Source of the DNA: Henningerozyma blattae CBS 6284
Taxonomy: Eukaryota > Ascomycota > Saccharomycetes > Saccharomycetales > Saccharomycetaceae
Length of the DNA: 64,000 nt
Direction: 5' to 3'
Assembly (NCBI RefSeq): GCF_000315915.1
Contig: NC_020187.1
Coordinates: 496,001 to 560,000, forward strand
The stretch's first letter is position 1. Each line of letters begins with the position of its first letter. This document shows positions 18,699 to 29,608 of this stretch, in pieces. Below the pieces are notes generated by a model. The model saw only the letters and a program-made list of their open reading frames with translations, was not told the origin of the DNA and did not search any database. A program made the translations under genes and the position numbers.

Positions 18699-19631
18699 AT
18701 GGATAGCAATTTAAGGACATTATATATTAAAAACCTTCCTTCAAGACCTAAAAATATCTCTCATTTAAAACAATTATTACTAAATGCCATATCACCAAAT
18801 GACCCATCTAATATAAACCAGGTTACTCAACCAATAGATAAACCATCAAACATCAAACCAATAGAATCCACTTATAACATAATATCTATATCCATTTACA
18901 GAACTAAAAAATTAAGAAATCAAGCATTTATATCATTTTTTGATCATCTATCAGCAATAAATTTTATTAATCATTTTGATGACAATAACGGAAATGGTTT
19001 AAAACTAAATGGTCATAAACTATTGATTGAATTTTCTAAAAAAGATTCATTACTGGCTTTGGCATTAAGAAAGACTGTTAATGAATCTAATGATGATAAC
19101 TTGAAAGTTAATGTACAATGTCCATTAAATAAAGCTTTGTTGACTAGACGAAATAACAAAAACCAAGAATACATCGATAAGAAACAGTTAAATAGAAAAT
19201 GTAGAAGATTAAGACAAAGATTAAGATCCAAAAACGAGCAAATATCTGAATCCAGTCTGCTTGCAGCAACTGCTAGCTTCAAAAAGAAATTATTGCTGAA
19301 AAAGAAAATACCGACAACTACAGTCAATAATAAGGCTGACAATAAATCTGTAATCGATAAAAAGAAACAAAAACCTTTAAAGAGAAAAGGAGAGCTTGAA
19401 ATTCCACCTAATAAAATGTTATTGGTCCAAAATTTACCAACAAATGTAACAATTGCACATTTAGAAAATATATTTAAAATTGATGGCTTTAAAAATATTA
19501 AATATTTGGCTATTAGAAATTTAGCATTTATTGAATATGAGGACATTGAATCGGCTACCAAGATATTAGACGATTATAGCAACCTATATAATTGGAATGG
19601 AAACTTAATTAATATCAATTATGCAAGATAA
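18699..19631 (+). CDS. MUD1: U1 snRNP A protein Mud1
   Basis: Mud1 is the yeast U1A protein, an RNA-binding component of the U1 snRNP involved in 5' splice-site recognition. The 310-residue frame has an N-terminal RRM opening with LYIKNLPSRPKNISHLKQLL and closing around HKLLIEFSKKDSLLAL. The middle is very basic, Lys/Arg-rich (LNRKCRRLRQRLRSKNEQ). A C-terminal RRM begins near residue 230 with PPNKMLLVQNLPTNVT and LAIRNLAFIEYED, the most conserved part. The position next to the EF-1alpha gene matches S. cerevisiae TEF2-MUD1 (YBR118W-YBR119W). The long basic linker and RRM insertions are normal for the yeast protein. Confidence 0.9.
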   Translation: MDSNLRTLYIKNLPSRPKNISHLKQLLLNAISPNDPSNINQVTQPIDKPSNIKPIESTYNIISISIYRTKKLRNQAFISFFDHLSAINFINHFDDNNGNGLKLNGHKLLIEFSKKDSLLALALRKTVNESNDDNLKVNVQCPLNKALLTRRNNKNQEYIDKKQLNRKCRRLRQRLRSKNEQISESSLLAATASFKKKLLLKKKIPTTTVNNKADNKSVIDKKKQKPLKRKGELEIPPNKMLLVQNLPTNVTIAHLENIFKIDGFKNIKYLAIRNLAFIEYEDIESATKILDDYSNLYNWNGNLININYAR

Positions 19632-19797
19632 TCTTTAATACAAAAGGGAAAAATAATATTAGCATTTTCATAACATTTTTAAATATATATATAATAACCG
19701 TATAAACATTCTATATATTAACTTGGTTAAAGTATACAATATTTTTTTATTTTATATTATTTTTTTTTGTAGTAATTTAAGCTCTTTACATACACAT

Positions 19798-21789
19798 CTA
19801 TACAGTTTCTTCAGTTTGAGTTGAAGTGAATGGTGTCAAATTTTTAGTACTTTCTTCCCAGCTAGAACCTTCGTAAGTGATTTCTTTGATGGCTTTAATA
19901 ACTTCTTCAATAGAACCTCTTACTTGTTTTGTAGAATCTCTTTCTCTTAAAGTAACAGATTTGTCCTTAGCAGATTCGAAGTCGATGGTAATACCAAATG
20001 GAGTACCTAATTCATCATTACGAGAGTATCTCTTACCAATTGACACACCAGAGTCATCAACTTTAAATGGAATCTTCTCTTTTCTTAAGATTTTAGAAAC
20101 TTCTGTAGTAACAGGAACTAATTCTTTGTTGTTAGATAATGGTACTAACAGGACTTTAGTTGGTGCAACCAATGGTGGGAAAGATAAGACTGATCTAGCA
20201 GTATCTTCTGGTCTGCTCCAGAAAGAATGCTCAAAAACGGCATAGATGATACGACCAATACCGAAAGATGGTTCGATAACATTTGGAACATATTCCCTAA
20301 CATGTTCAATCTTAGTTCTCTTTTCAATTACAACAAATTTTTCATCTAATTCAACTTCAGATTCGACACCTTCCACATTGAAAGTAATCTTACCATTGTC
20401 CTTTAATAATTTGGCGTTCTTTTCTAATTCTTCTTGAGATAAATTTAATAAGAAAGCTTCAACTTTTGGAGCATCCTTTCTAAATTTTGGACCAAATAAT
20501 TTTTTGGTTAAATCAATTTCGTATTTGGTAACTTCAATTGGTTTTTCTAATTTTTGTCTAACAACCATTTTTTCCTTAGTTTTCTTAGAGTGAACAGTCA
20601 AATCGAAAGCTGATCTATCAGCACAACCAACACACTCAATCCAACCATATGAGGTCAACAATTCACCATCCCAACAATCGGTAGCATAATGGGCCATTTC
20701 ATTAGCCATATGTTGACGGAATCTTAATTTAGTGTCATCAACACCAATGCTAACTAAAAATAAGTAAATTCTAGCAATGAAATAACCTAAAGTTTCATTA
20801 TCAACCATACCAGACGAGACAGCTTCACCAATAGTTGTAACAATTGGTGTGGTAGAGCCTGATTCCTGAACTTCACGTGGTAAGAAAGGTAATACAATAT
20901 CATTAACTTCATGGAATCTTGGGTGAGATTTATCCAATGGATCCAAGAAATGTTCAATTTCTGCCATCAAGAATTCACGGACTCTCAACAAACCAGCTCT
21001 TGGAGAAATTTCGTTTCTGAAAGATTTACCAATAGAAGCAGAAGCAAATGGAGTCTTATTGTTGTTAAATTCTAATAATTTATTGAAATTTAAAAATTGA
21101 CCTTGAGCAGTTTCTGGTCTCAAATAACCTTTCATTTGACCAGATGGACCAATAGCTGTTTCAAACATCAAGTTGAAAGCTCTTGGTGGTTCTAGTGGAT
21201 CACCAGTGACTGGGTTACCAATATTATATTTAACCATCAATTTACCCAAATCTTCACCAGAATAACCGTCAATTTTGGCCAAAACAGTTTCATATTCCTT
21301 AACAATATCGTCATCTAATTTTATAGCTTCAATTTGCTTAACCTTCTTCTTTCTCTTCTTTTTATCAGCATTTTCTTGGACTGCAGCATTGGCGTCTTTC
21401 ACTAAACCTCTTGCCTCTTGATCACCTTTCAAACGAGCTTCCAAGACTTCTTCCACAATATGATCAGCTCTAAAAATTTCACCTGTTTTTGGATCCTTAG
21501 ACATCCAATCAGAGAATTTGTCAACATGACCAGAAGTTTTTAAAACTTCATGGGGAGTTAACATGGTACAGTCAACTTCTAACATATCTTCTTCTAAAAT
21601 GAAATGCTTTCTCCAAACATCAACAATATTGGCTTGGAAAGCACAACCTGGTGGACCATAATCGTATAAACCAGAAACACCACCATATAATTCAAAAGCT
21701 GGGGCGTAAAAGAATCTGGTTTTTAAAACACTTTCTAATTGCTCTCTACTGAATGGAACAGTAGTTTTGGTGGTGTTGTCAATAGTCAT
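19798..21789 (-). CDS. GRS1: Glycyl-tRNA synthetase
   Basis: This class II aminoacyl-tRNA synthetase charges tRNA-Gly. In S. cerevisiae GRS1 serves both cytosol and mitochondria, the latter from a non-AUG upstream start. The 663-residue product has the class II motif 2 region FRNEISPRAGLLRVREF starting at residue 257 (preceded by RPETAQGQFLNF) and a motif 3 PSFGIGRIIYAVFEHSFW. A lysine-rich insert DKKKRKKKVK lies at about 142-151, as in yeast Grs1. The C-terminal anticodon-binding domain begins with KVLLVPLSNNKE. The start is ATG 21789. No obvious mitochondrial presequence is in frame before it, though non-AUG initiation upstream cannot be judged. It occupies the shared position of GRS1 (YBR121C) and GRS2 (YPR081C); high conservation favours GRS1-type function. 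Confidence 0.96.
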   Translation of the reverse strand: MTIDNTTKTTVPFSREQLESVLKTRFFYAPAFELYGGVSGLYDYGPPGCAFQANIVDVWRKHFILEEDMLEVDCTMLTPHEVLKTSGHVDKFSDWMSKDPKTGEIFRADHIVEEVLEARLKGDQEARGLVKDANAAVQENADKKKRKKKVKQIEAIKLDDDIVKEYETVLAKIDGYSGEDLGKLMVKYNIGNPVTGDPLEPPRAFNLMFETAIGPSGQMKGYLRPETAQGQFLNFNKLLEFNNNKTPFASASIGKSFRNEISPRAGLLRVREFLMAEIEHFLDPLDKSHPRFHEVNDIVLPFLPREVQESGSTTPIVTTIGEAVSSGMVDNETLGYFIARIYLFLVSIGVDDTKLRFRQHMANEMAHYATDCWDGELLTSYGWIECVGCADRSAFDLTVHSKKTKEKMVVRQKLEKPIEVTKYEIDLTKKLFGPKFRKDAPKVEAFLLNLSQEELEKNAKLLKDNGKITFNVEGVESEVELDEKFVVIEKRTKIEHVREYVPNVIEPSFGIGRIIYAVFEHSFWSRPEDTARSVLSFPPLVAPTKVLLVPLSNNKELVPVTTEVSKILRKEKIPFKVDDSGVSIGKRYSRNDELGTPFGITIDFESAKDKSVTLRERDSTKQVRGSIEEVIKAIKEITYEGSSWEESTKNLTPFTSTQTEETV

Positions 21790-22303
21790 TTTAGAAATAC
21801 TAATTTAATTTTGTTTAAACTAAATATCATAAACAAAAAAATAAAACTATCAAAATTTATAAACAAAAGCAATTTAAGCTTAATTTGTATTACTTCTAAA
21901 TATTTGCATTCTATTTTTACCATTTACGTAAAATTTGCCAACGCTCATCGGTTATTTAAAAAATTCGTAAAAATTTTAATGAGCACGTGAAATCTTGATA
22001 AGATCAATAATATTAAGAAGTAAATATACCTAATGATAGTTGCTTAAGCAATAAGTAAATAAAATATATGCAATTTTAAGATTTAGCACCCTACTACATA
22101 TGCGAATGAACTAAATGAATTTTTATGAAAATGCAACTGATTTCCATAGTAGCAAATGTTATCATTGAGAACTTTAAAGCTCAGTCATAACTGCTTCATA
22201 TCATCGAGATATACTATGGTATTGGAATTTCATGATTGAATTAGACTGTTACAATTCAAGTAGATTTCAGGTTCAATAAAAACACCTAGATATTCTTGCT
22301 AAT
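21790..22303. promoter_or_regulatory. GRS1 promoter and DIB1 3' region
   Basis: This 514-bp AT-rich stretch lies upstream of GRS1 and downstream of DIB1. A CACGTG E-box occurs at about 21985. CBP6, which sits near GRS1 in S. cerevisiae (YBR120C), is not here. I see no gene or RNA. Confidence 0.4.
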
Positions 22304-22735
22304 TCAATCAACCCTCTTATAGTTGTAATCATATGGTGATACTACTAACCCTTTATTTTTTCTAGCACCTCTAAATATTGTTTCAATAATATCTATTAAT
22401 TCTTGATCATCATCTATTACAAAGTTCAGTTTATTATTATTACCAGTACCAAAATCACACATCATATGTTTATTTTGATAGAAAAACATTATAGTCATTG
22501 GATCAACTAACTCGTACATCTCATTAAAATCAGGAACTTCTTGAATATCCACTAAATAAATTGTTGCAAAATTTTTAATCTTTTCTGCTATTGAATATAA
22601 TAATTCATCCATAATCATACAGTCTTTATTTGAATCATTACCGAATCGAACTATAACCAGTCGTTCAGTTTCTGTGACAATAGCTTGATCAACATGCCAT
22701 CCTGTGTGTAAATGAGGTAAGAATACACTACCCAT
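22304..22735 (-). CDS. DIB1: U4/U6.U5 tri-snRNP protein Dib1
   Basis: Dib1 (human DIM1/U5-15K) is a thioredoxin-fold component of the U4/U6.U5 tri-snRNP needed before spliceosome activation. The product is exactly 143 residues, the family's usual length, and almost every block is conserved: LHTGWHVDQAIVTETERLVI, DPMTIMFFYQNKHMMCDFG, GNNNKLNFVIDDDQE and the end GLVVSPYDYNYKRV. No catalytic cysteine pair is expected in this thioredoxin-like family. S. cerevisiae DIB1 (YPR082C) also sits directly beyond the GRS2 locus. Confidence 0.97.
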   Translation of the reverse strand: MGSVFLPHLHTGWHVDQAIVTETERLVIVRFGNDSNKDCMIMDELLYSIAEKIKNFATIYLVDIQEVPDFNEMYELVDPMTIMFFYQNKHMMCDFGTGNNNKLNFVIDDDQELIDIIETIFRGARKNKGLVVSPYDYNYKRVD

Positions 22736-23128
22736 TCGTATATATTTCTTATAATGTCTTGCTTACTTTTCTTTTCACATAACATTCGTTTTCAAGAACT
22801 AAGTTTTTTCCTATTTTTTACCTCATTTTTTTATTTTTTTCTTTTTAAAAGCTTTTCTAAGATAAAAAAAAGTAACGGTTTGATTATATTAATAATGCAT
22901 TTGTTATTATTTACTTATATAGTCCAATACTATATTTAATTTAGTCATTTAAATAATTTTATGTACATGAAATTGTATTAGAGAAATGAAAAAAATGAAA
23001 CAAGAAAAAAAAAAGAGATAAGAAAAGCCAAAAAATACAACACAATAACTAAAATAAAATAGTGTACTAAAGAAGAAAATAAATTGCAGAATATTTTATA
23101 AGTTGAATATACATGAGATCATTAATTA
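22736..23128. other. DIB1 promoter and MRPL36 3' region
   Basis: This 393-bp intergenic region is dominated by T-rich then A-rich tracts (for example 22795-22870 and 22985-23030). It would provide the DIB1 promoter and the MRPL36 terminator. No gene was seen; a 61-codon frame at 22754-22939 is a poly-T/Phe artefact. Confidence 0.4.
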
Positions 23129-23743
23129 TTATAATAAAAGTTTATTATTTTTTTTATTCTTTCTACTTCTCTTTTTCGATAAAACTGTACCTGTAGTGAT
23201 TTGTTCTGAATCTTCACTCAATAACGATAAATAATCATCTAGCCCATCAGATGGAGCAGACTCAGTAGTCTTGATTGGTTCTTTAATTTCCATTACATTG
23301 TCTGTAGTGGTAGCTTCCGAAGGTTTTTCCTTTGCTAATGATAAATCTTGGAAAATAGAATTATATTTCAAATTAAATTTATTCAAATTATTTTTCTTAT
23401 TTAAAGCACTTTCAGCATCAGCATCTTTCAAAGTTAATTCTAATGGGTTCCATAAAGCATTGTTTCTTTGATCTTGGATCAATCTAATTTCATTCTTTGG
23501 TAACTGTGATTTTCTTTTTATAACACTGCCATCACTTAATTCAACCAGTGTTTCAAAATTATAATAAATTGCAGGTCTTGCTTTACCAACTCTAATTTTT
23601 TTCAAAGGTCTTTGTGGTAATGTTACTTGTTGGACAGGTCTATAACCTGAAGCATATCGTATTGAGTTATTAAGACAGATAAGAGAACTCTTTGTCGAAT
23701 TCACAGGTCTTTTTGCAATGTTGTTTCTAAGAGATCCAAACAT
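23129..23743 (-). CDS. MRPL36: Mitochondrial ribosomal protein bL31m (Mrpl36)
   Basis: Mrpl36 is the yeast bL31 homologue of the mitochondrial large subunit. The 204-residue product starts with a basic, Ser/Asn-rich presequence (about residues 1-35). It then carries the conserved core [39 protein letters not shown] and [14 protein letters not shown]. The C-terminal part is a yeast-specific extension with a conserved [15 protein letters not shown] element and a basic end. S. cerevisiae MRPL36 is YBR122C, next to GRS1. Here it sits beyond DIB1, another case of interleaving of the two duplicated tracks. Confidence 0.92.
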   Translation of the reverse strand: MFGSLRNNIAKRPVNSTKSSLICLNNSIRYASGYRPVQQVTLPQRPLKKIRVGKARPAIYYNFETLVELSDGSVIKRKSQLPKNEIRLIQDQRNNALWNPLELTLKDADAESALNKKNNLNKFNLKYNSIFQDLSLAKEKPSEATTTDNVMEIKEPIKTTESAPSDGLDDYLSLLSEDSEQITTGTVLSKKRSRKNKKNNKLLL

Positions 23744-24592
23744 AATATATATCTATATTGATTGTGGCACAACGGGGTTTCCTCAGATCTTTAACAACTT
23801 TAATTTCATAATCGTTTACCCTTCATGAATTTAATTTTAAATATTTCTAATACTATCATCGGGCCTAAACAATTTCGTTGAAAATTAGTTTAGCGCCTTA
23901 AAAAAAAGTAAGAATAAATTTGTATATATATATATAAAGGAGATAAACACAAGTAACTAGTTAGCTGGGGGCCAAAAAACTTCTACAATTGCATATTTTT
24001 CATACAGTAAATTGCGCCTATTAAAATCAGTAATTTTTATTTATTTCTTTTATCATTATTTGCATAGTATTTTTTTTTCTATTTTAGTATTAGCCTTTCT
24101 CAAATGTTTTTTTTTCTAGCCAATGCTTCTTCATTATTATTTGTAAACCTAATATTTAATTGTATTCATATCTATTTCCTATTGCTAGTCTTTAATTAAA
24201 TACTGCCCCCCTACTCTTACCAAAGCACGTGATTCATGTGCCAGCAATTATGCATCAGAAAATATGTGCCACAAATATTTTTCGCGTTACTATCCGGATC
24301 GGACAAGGACGGCTTAGGTTCCTTTCTAGGCAAAACCACAAACAAATGAATTAGCATCATATGCTGAAACTTTTCATTGAAACTTTTGGATTAACGTTTA
24401 TGACATGTTTCAATATACGGAGAGAAGAAATACTTTGATGCTGTTTTTCTCGATGGTCTTCACCGTTAGTGGGGTTAAAATAAGTTGTCCATTGTTTGAA
24501 AAGTACCTGTAAGTCACATTGTTAGTTGTGTTCTAATACTATCAACAAACACTTAGTGTTTTACTTATATATTACGAGAAGAGCTATTCATA
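23744..24592. promoter_or_regulatory. Divergent promoter MRPL36/MDM36
   Basis: This 849-bp region contains a CACGTG E-box at 24226-24231 (Cbf1 type, flanked as CACGTGAT), an exact middle-sporulation element GCCACAAAT at 24268-24276, and a GCCAAT box at about 24119-24124 that could bind the Hap complex controlling respiratory genes such as MRPL36. TATATATATATA lies at 23923-23936. Motif assignments are by consensus only. Confidence 0.4.
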
Positions 24593-25717
24593 ATGAAGGA
24601 TCCCATTATGTTAAATGAGGGTAAAATGAGTAGTCTAACAGATGTCCATGAAAGTCTAACCAAAATACAAGATGATATAACTAACGATGTGGTATTAAAT
24701 GGTTTTGATGTAGAAGTAAAACAATTTCTCAAGAGTCCAAACAGTGGGTTAAGTATAAGACTATATTCTATCGTTAACGAATGTGCCTCATTATGCCAAA
24801 ATAATTATTATTCAAGATTATCCATATTTAGAGATTGGTTTGCTTTTGACAAATCTAATATCAACGAATTATCAGATATCTTTGAGTCATATAAATCATT
24901 TTTGCAAATAACATCGACTGTCATTAGTTATTATATCAGTTGCAAATATCTCCTCATGATCAATAATCTATTGGATTTAAAGATGAAAATGAAAGATTTG
25001 ATATCGATAAATAAGTTGAATATTCTTTTGGATCTTATACGGCTGATTAAATTATCTTTAGAACATGATACTGGTATTCAAAGTTATTTACAGTTGGAAA
25101 GCATGTATGATACATTACTAGTAAACTGGTCATACAAATTAGCCAACAATAATGTACAAAAGAAATCTATACTATCTTCATCACCCATGGAAACCACATT
25201 ATCACCTTCAGGGTTACCCAATATAGTTGCTACATTACCCGAGGTACCCTTCGATGATGATGATGATTTATTCCATGGTCCTCACACTTTTAATTCAGAT
25301 TCATTCAGAAGAATTTCAGACGTTTCTATGGCAAATTCCATGGCAAATTCTTTATCCTCTTCTTTAACTTCTTATTCACCAGACTCACATTTACAGACAA
25401 AATTTAAACAATCAAAATTAACAAATACATTCAAGCATTCTTCTTCTGTATCACCTTCTACTTCTATGTCTTCCTTAAGAAACGAAATGCCTTATCTTTT
25501 AACGGCGTTTGATAATGTGAAGCGATTAGAGCAAGATATAAATGTTTTACAATATCGTAATATTCCGACAAATAAACATACTTCAATGTCAATAACAACA
25601 CCTTCGTCTCCAACCAAATCACTTTCTATATGTTCATCTCCTTTGAAGAATTATTTTAATTCTCCCTTAAGAAATTCAAACCGTACTAATTTTTCTCACC
25701 ATATTAATACTGAATAG
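24593..25717 (+). CDS. MDM36: Mdm36-like mitochondrial distribution protein, short form
   Basis: Mdm36 works with Num1 at mitochondria-plasma-membrane contact sites that anchor mitochondria and promote fission. The 374-residue frame has an alpha-helical N-terminal half with the likely conserved segment NSGLSIRLYSIVNECASLCQ followed by SRLSIFRDWFAFDKSN. It continues to about residue 185, then becomes a low-complexity Ser/Thr/Pro/Asn-rich half with an acidic DDDDDLF motif. The call rests partly on synteny: DIB1-MDM36 is YPR082C-YPR083W. The protein is much shorter than S. cerevisiae Mdm36 (about 579 residues), which may reflect loss of disordered tail. An unrelated helical protein is the alternative. 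Confidence 0.6.
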   Translation: MKDPIMLNEGKMSSLTDVHESLTKIQDDITNDVVLNGFDVEVKQFLKSPNSGLSIRLYSIVNECASLCQNNYYSRLSIFRDWFAFDKSNINELSDIFESYKSFLQITSTVISYYISCKYLLMINNLLDLKMKMKDLISINKLNILLDLIRLIKLSLEHDTGIQSYLQLESMYDTLLVNWSYKLANNNVQKKSILSSSPMETTLSPSGLPNIVATLPEVPFDDDDDLFHGPHTFNSDSFRRISDVSMANSMANSLSSSLTSYSPDSHLQTKFKQSKLTNTFKHSSSVSPSTSMSSLRNEMPYLLTAFDNVKRLEQDINVLQYRNIPTNKHTSMSITTPSSPTKSLSICSSPLKNYFNSPLRNSNRTNFSHHINTE

Positions 25718-26108
25718 AATTAGTTTATTTTCACGATAATGAGATTAAGATTCTTCAATATTTTATTTCCCTTTCCCATACTTAGATTTATATTTACTGG
25801 TACCCTAGTGTCTATTTATAATTAATGACTTTATTTTGAATTTAATTGGTAGCTTAACTTGTTAAATTTTTAACTTAAAGCTATATAAATATCATATATA
25901 TATATATTCGTACTATTTATATAAAGAAAATAAAAAAAAATTGGAATTAATACTTTATTTTTTTTTGGTTTTTAGGAAAATCTATTTGTACGTACAACAG
26001 TAGAGATAAAATTAATAAACTGAAATAAAAGGGGAAAGATGAAGAAGAGTCGGAGGGTGGATAACGGCAAGAACAGAATTAGTTATATGTATACATATAT
26101 ATATTTGA
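25718..26108. other. MDM36-VMA2 convergent 3' region
   Basis: This 391-bp region lies between converging genes. It has a TATATATATATA run near 25895 and A/T homopolymer tracts around 25925-25965, consistent with bidirectional polyadenylation signals. TFC1, PTC4 and TPS1, which lie between these genes' positions in S. cerevisiae, are absent. Confidence 0.4.
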
Positions 26109-27668
26109 TTAAATCAAACTAGGTTCGGTAATAGCTTGTTGTTTAGTTTCAGTTGGTCTGACATCCGGGTCTTGATATTCTTCTTGTTCTTCTTCTTCAT
26201 CTCTGCTTCTATCATAAAATTCATCTAAAATCTTTGGCGATATTCTATTTAACATATCCTTTGGATAGATTCTTAATAAACTCCAAGCTTGATCCAAACT
26301 TTCAAAAATGGTTCTATTTTCATAAGCATTTTGAGAAATAAATGTTTTTTCGAATTTTTCCAAAAATTCTAATGATAATTTATCTTCCATTGACAAAGCT
26401 TCTTCACCAACAACAGCTTTCATAGCAGCAGCATCTCTACCAATAGCATATTTAGCATATAATTGATTGGAAACATCACCATGATCCTTTCTAGTCATAC
26501 CTTCACCAATAGCACTCTTCATTAATCTACTTAATGATGGTAAGACATTAATTGGTGGATAAATACCTTTATTGTGTAATTGACGATCAACAGAAATTTG
26601 ACCTTCAGTAATATAACCTGTTAAATCAGGAATAGGATGTGTAATATCATCATTAGGCATAGTCAAAATTGGGATTTGTGTAATAGAACCATTTCTACCT
26701 TCCACTCTACCGGCTCTTTCATAGATGGTGGATAAATCGGTATACATATAACCTGGGTAACCTCTTCTACCTGGGACTTCTTCCCTAGCTGCAGAAACTT
26801 CTCTTAAAGCGTCAGCATATGAAGACATATCAGTTAAAATGGTTAAAACATGACGTTCAGTTTGATAAGCTAAATATTCAGCAGTAGTTAAAGCCAAACG
26901 TGGAGTAATAATTCTTTCAATAGTTGGATCATTAGCAAGATTTAAGAATAATGAGGTTCTTTCCAAAGAACCATTTTCTTCAAAATCTTGTTTGAAGAAT
27001 CTAGCAGTTTCTAAATTAACACCCATAGCAGCAAATACAATAGAGAAATTTTCTTCATGACCATCATGAACATCTTTAGTTGGCCTAACTAAGCCAGCTT
27101 GTCTACAAATTTGAGCAGCAATTTCATTATGTGGTAAACCAGAAGCAGAGAAAATTGGAATCTTTTGACCACGAGCAATAGAATTCATAGTATCGATAGC
27201 AGAAATACCAGTAGAAATCATTTCTTCTGGATAGATACGAGCATATGGGTTAATTGGATAACCATTGATATCTAAATAATCTTCAGCAAAAACTTTTGGA
27301 CCATTATCAATTGGTCTACCAGAACCATCAAAGATTCTACCTAAAGTATCTTCAGAGACTGGGATTTTTAAACTTTCACCAGTAAATTCAATAGTGGTTT
27401 TCTTGACATCGATACCAGAAGTACCTTCGAAAACTTGAACAATAGCTCTATCACCTCTAACTTCCAACACTTGACCTTGTCTAATAGTACCATCAGGTAA
27501 AGTTAAATTGACAATTTCATTATAACGTGGGAATTTAACTTTTTCTAAGATAACTAAAGGACCATTAACACCACTAACAGTATTGTAATTCAATCTTGGG
27601 TTAATCTTGAAACCTTGAGTAACAGCCTTCTTATTAAGTTCAAATAATTCCTTGTCAGTTAAAGCCAT
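26109..27668 (-). CDS. VMA2: V-ATPase V1 subunit B
   Basis: Vma2 is the non-catalytic nucleotide-binding B subunit of the vacuolar proton pump's V1 sector, alternating with Vma1 in the hexamer. The 519-residue product (S. cerevisiae 517) carries the ATPase alpha/beta signature [10 protein letters not shown] at residues 377-386. A degenerate P-loop region [11 protein letters not shown] lies at 174-184, lacking the GKT of catalytic A subunits, as expected. [23 protein letters not shown] is intact. The acidic [18 protein letters not shown] tail is also typical. Codon use is moderately biased. It lies next to ATG14, as in S. cerevisiae (YBR127C-YBR128W). Confidence 0.97.
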   Translation of the reverse strand: MALTDKELFELNKKAVTQGFKINPRLNYNTVSGVNGPLVILEKVKFPRYNEIVNLTLPDGTIRQGQVLEVRGDRAIVQVFEGTSGIDVKKTTIEFTGESLKIPVSEDTLGRIFDGSGRPIDNGPKVFAEDYLDINGYPINPYARIYPEEMISTGISAIDTMNSIARGQKIPIFSASGLPHNEIAAQICRQAGLVRPTKDVHDGHEENFSIVFAAMGVNLETARFFKQDFEENGSLERTSLFLNLANDPTIERIITPRLALTTAEYLAYQTERHVLTILTDMSSYADALREVSAAREEVPGRRGYPGYMYTDLSTIYERAGRVEGRNGSITQIPILTMPNDDITHPIPDLTGYITEGQISVDRQLHNKGIYPPINVLPSLSRLMKSAIGEGMTRKDHGDVSNQLYAKYAIGRDAAAMKAVVGEEALSMEDKLSLEFLEKFEKTFISQNAYENRTIFESLDQAWSLLRIYPKDMLNRISPKILDEFYDRSRDEEEEQEEYQDPDVRPTETKQQAITEPSLI

Positions 27669-28150
27669 TTTTAATTAGATATTTATTTATATGATATGAT
27701 TTTTTTCGAAAGTTGTTAAAAATTCCCTAAAATATGAGTCAACAATATAGGTTATCGTAACAATGAGATAGAGGAATATAAGCCTTAAAAAAAGAAATTA
27801 ACGAATACAAAACAGAATAGAATATCTAATTCGATATCAACTCCACGATATGTGATGATAGAAATGCTATAATAATACAAAAATATAAAGTAAGAATATA
27901 TATGTAAAATAAGAAACTAATTATATTTTCCTTTAATCGTTAAAGGAATGAATTCTTCTATTGAAATTCATTTAATAAATAACTTGTTTCGTTTTATTTT
28001 TTCAATGTAGCGAAATTTCAAATTTGAAAAAAAATAAGAATTCGGGTAACGCCTTATTGTTTAAAAACGTGAAATTAAATATGCATCTTAATAATAATGG
28101 CAAATTAATTTTTGATTAATATTTATAAGTAATTGAGCTAAAGCTATAAG
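27669..28150. promoter_or_regulatory. VMA2 promoter and ATG14 3' region
   Basis: This 482-bp AT-rich region lies upstream of VMA2 and downstream of ATG14. Nothing beyond short A/T tracts and an imperfect palindrome TTAATCGTTAAAGGA near 27930 was seen. No gene or RNA. Confidence 0.35.
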
Positions 28151-29608
28151 CTAGCCTACTACAAACCATCGATCAGGATCTGAGTTGATGGAACCATTAT
28201 TTTTATAATATTTTGCCATATTATTTGAAGTAGTGGCTAATGTGATGCTATTGGCATTCATGTTGGTAGTGCTGGATTCTGTGGATGCAAAGGATAAAGG
28301 TGAATGGTCTTGTTCTTCTTGTAGTCTTGAATTAAATGTTGAATTTTCTTTGAATCTTAATTCTCGTTTGGATCCCAGTTTATCTTTTATCTTGTCTTTT
28401 GTATTTGCACTACATTTGGTTTTTGATTTTATCTTTGATGCTGCCCTATCCTTCTTTTTTGCTTTAATCTTTATTTTTCCCTTAATAATATTATTATCAT
28501 TTCTTGATGAAACAGGTATCTGAAGTGCTTCAGAAATAATAGCTATTACCATCGAATAACTACAATCTAAATTGTACCTTGGAGTATTGTTTTTTGTTGA
28601 TTCAATATTTTTGTTTTGCGATAAATAATAAAATAATCCGTCAATATCATAATGATCCAATAGCCAAGATAAATCAATTGAGGATAATGAATTAACTTTG
28701 AATAACTTTCTTTTCATAGCAATTGAAATAACATTCATAATTAGCCACCCAAGCCACCCTATCAGATGATCGCTTGTAATTTGAGTCATATTTGATTGTT
28801 TTAATAATTTAAAATCATTATCATTAGGAAATGGTAAATTAAAATTAATTATTTTGGAATATAAATTTAAATAATTTGATATAGAAATAATTGAATTTAA
28901 TATTTCCGAATTCTTAAATTTATCAAATTTTCTTAAGGATATGATTTTTTTAAATTGAATCATATAAGATATGTCAACTGCATCTGTTTTTTTAATTGAA
29001 AACCAATTGTTTAATTCCATTAATTTTTCAAGTTGCTGCTTAATTAATATTTTTTTTTCAATTAGATTAATCTTTTCAATTAATTCTAATTTAGTTTTCT
29101 GTTGATTAATAATTGCGTTTTTTTTATGATGATATTTTGGTATATCTGGTTTTGATTTAATTTGCTTTAATAATTCATGAATGATATAACGTTTATGAAT
29201 AATAATTCTTTTTAATTCTTGGATCCTATGATTAATTTTATTCAATCTTTTCTTTGATTTTAAAAGAGTTAATGTTTTTAATTTTTCTGATAATAATAAA
29301 ACACTATCATTATCTTCATTTTTAAGCTGAAAATTATTTTGAGTGTTATTATTGTGATTATCTTTTACATTAGATTCGAGTCCGACCGTATTAGCTTCCT
29401 TGATAGATTCTTGTAAAATATTTTCTACTTTTAATTTATATTGCATAGTTTGTCTGTTGAGAATAATCAAATCCAATTTCAATTTTAATAATAAATCAGG
29501 ACTTGTCTTTATACAATGAGAACAATACATCTTTTCATTATGATTGGTGGGTATTTTCGAACAAATCATACATTGTAGCGTCATGATTTGATTATCATTA
29601 TTTGACAT
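28151..29608 (-). CDS. ATG14: Autophagy-specific PI3-kinase subunit Atg14
   Basis: Atg14 directs the Vps34-Vps15-Vps30 PI 3-kinase complex I to the phagophore assembly site. The 485-residue product has the N-terminal paired cysteine motifs (C13-x-x-C16 and C29-x-x-C32, with YCSHCIKTSPDLLLKLKLDL). A long Lys/Leu/Ile-rich coiled coil follows at about 35-210, then a core with SSIDLSWLLDHYDIDGLFYYL, and the invariant yeast ending DPDRWFVVG. An insertion of low-complexity Lys/Ser/Asn sequence (about residues 375-465) makes it longer than the 344-residue S. cerevisiae protein. VMA2 is the neighbour in both species. Here both are on the same strand rather than divergent, indicating a local inversion. 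Confidence 0.92.
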   Translation of the reverse strand: MSNNDNQIMTLQCMICSKIPTNHNEKMYCSHCIKTSPDLLLKLKLDLIILNRQTMQYKLKVENILQESIKEANTVGLESNVKDNHNNNTQNNFQLKNEDNDSVLLLSEKLKTLTLLKSKKRLNKINHRIQELKRIIIHKRYIIHELLKQIKSKPDIPKYHHKKNAIINQQKTKLELIEKINLIEKKILIKQQLEKLMELNNWFSIKKTDAVDISYMIQFKKIISLRKFDKFKNSEILNSIISISNYLNLYSKIINFNLPFPNDNDFKLLKQSNMTQITSDHLIGWLGWLIMNVISIAMKRKLFKVNSLSSIDLSWLLDHYDIDGLFYYLSQNKNIESTKNNTPRYNLDCSYSMVIAIISEALQIPVSSRNDNNIIKGKIKIKAKKKDRAASKIKSKTKCSANTKDKIKDKLGSKRELRFKENSTFNSRLQEEQDHSPLSFASTESSTTNMNANSITLATTSNNMAKYYKNNGSINSDPDRWFVVG

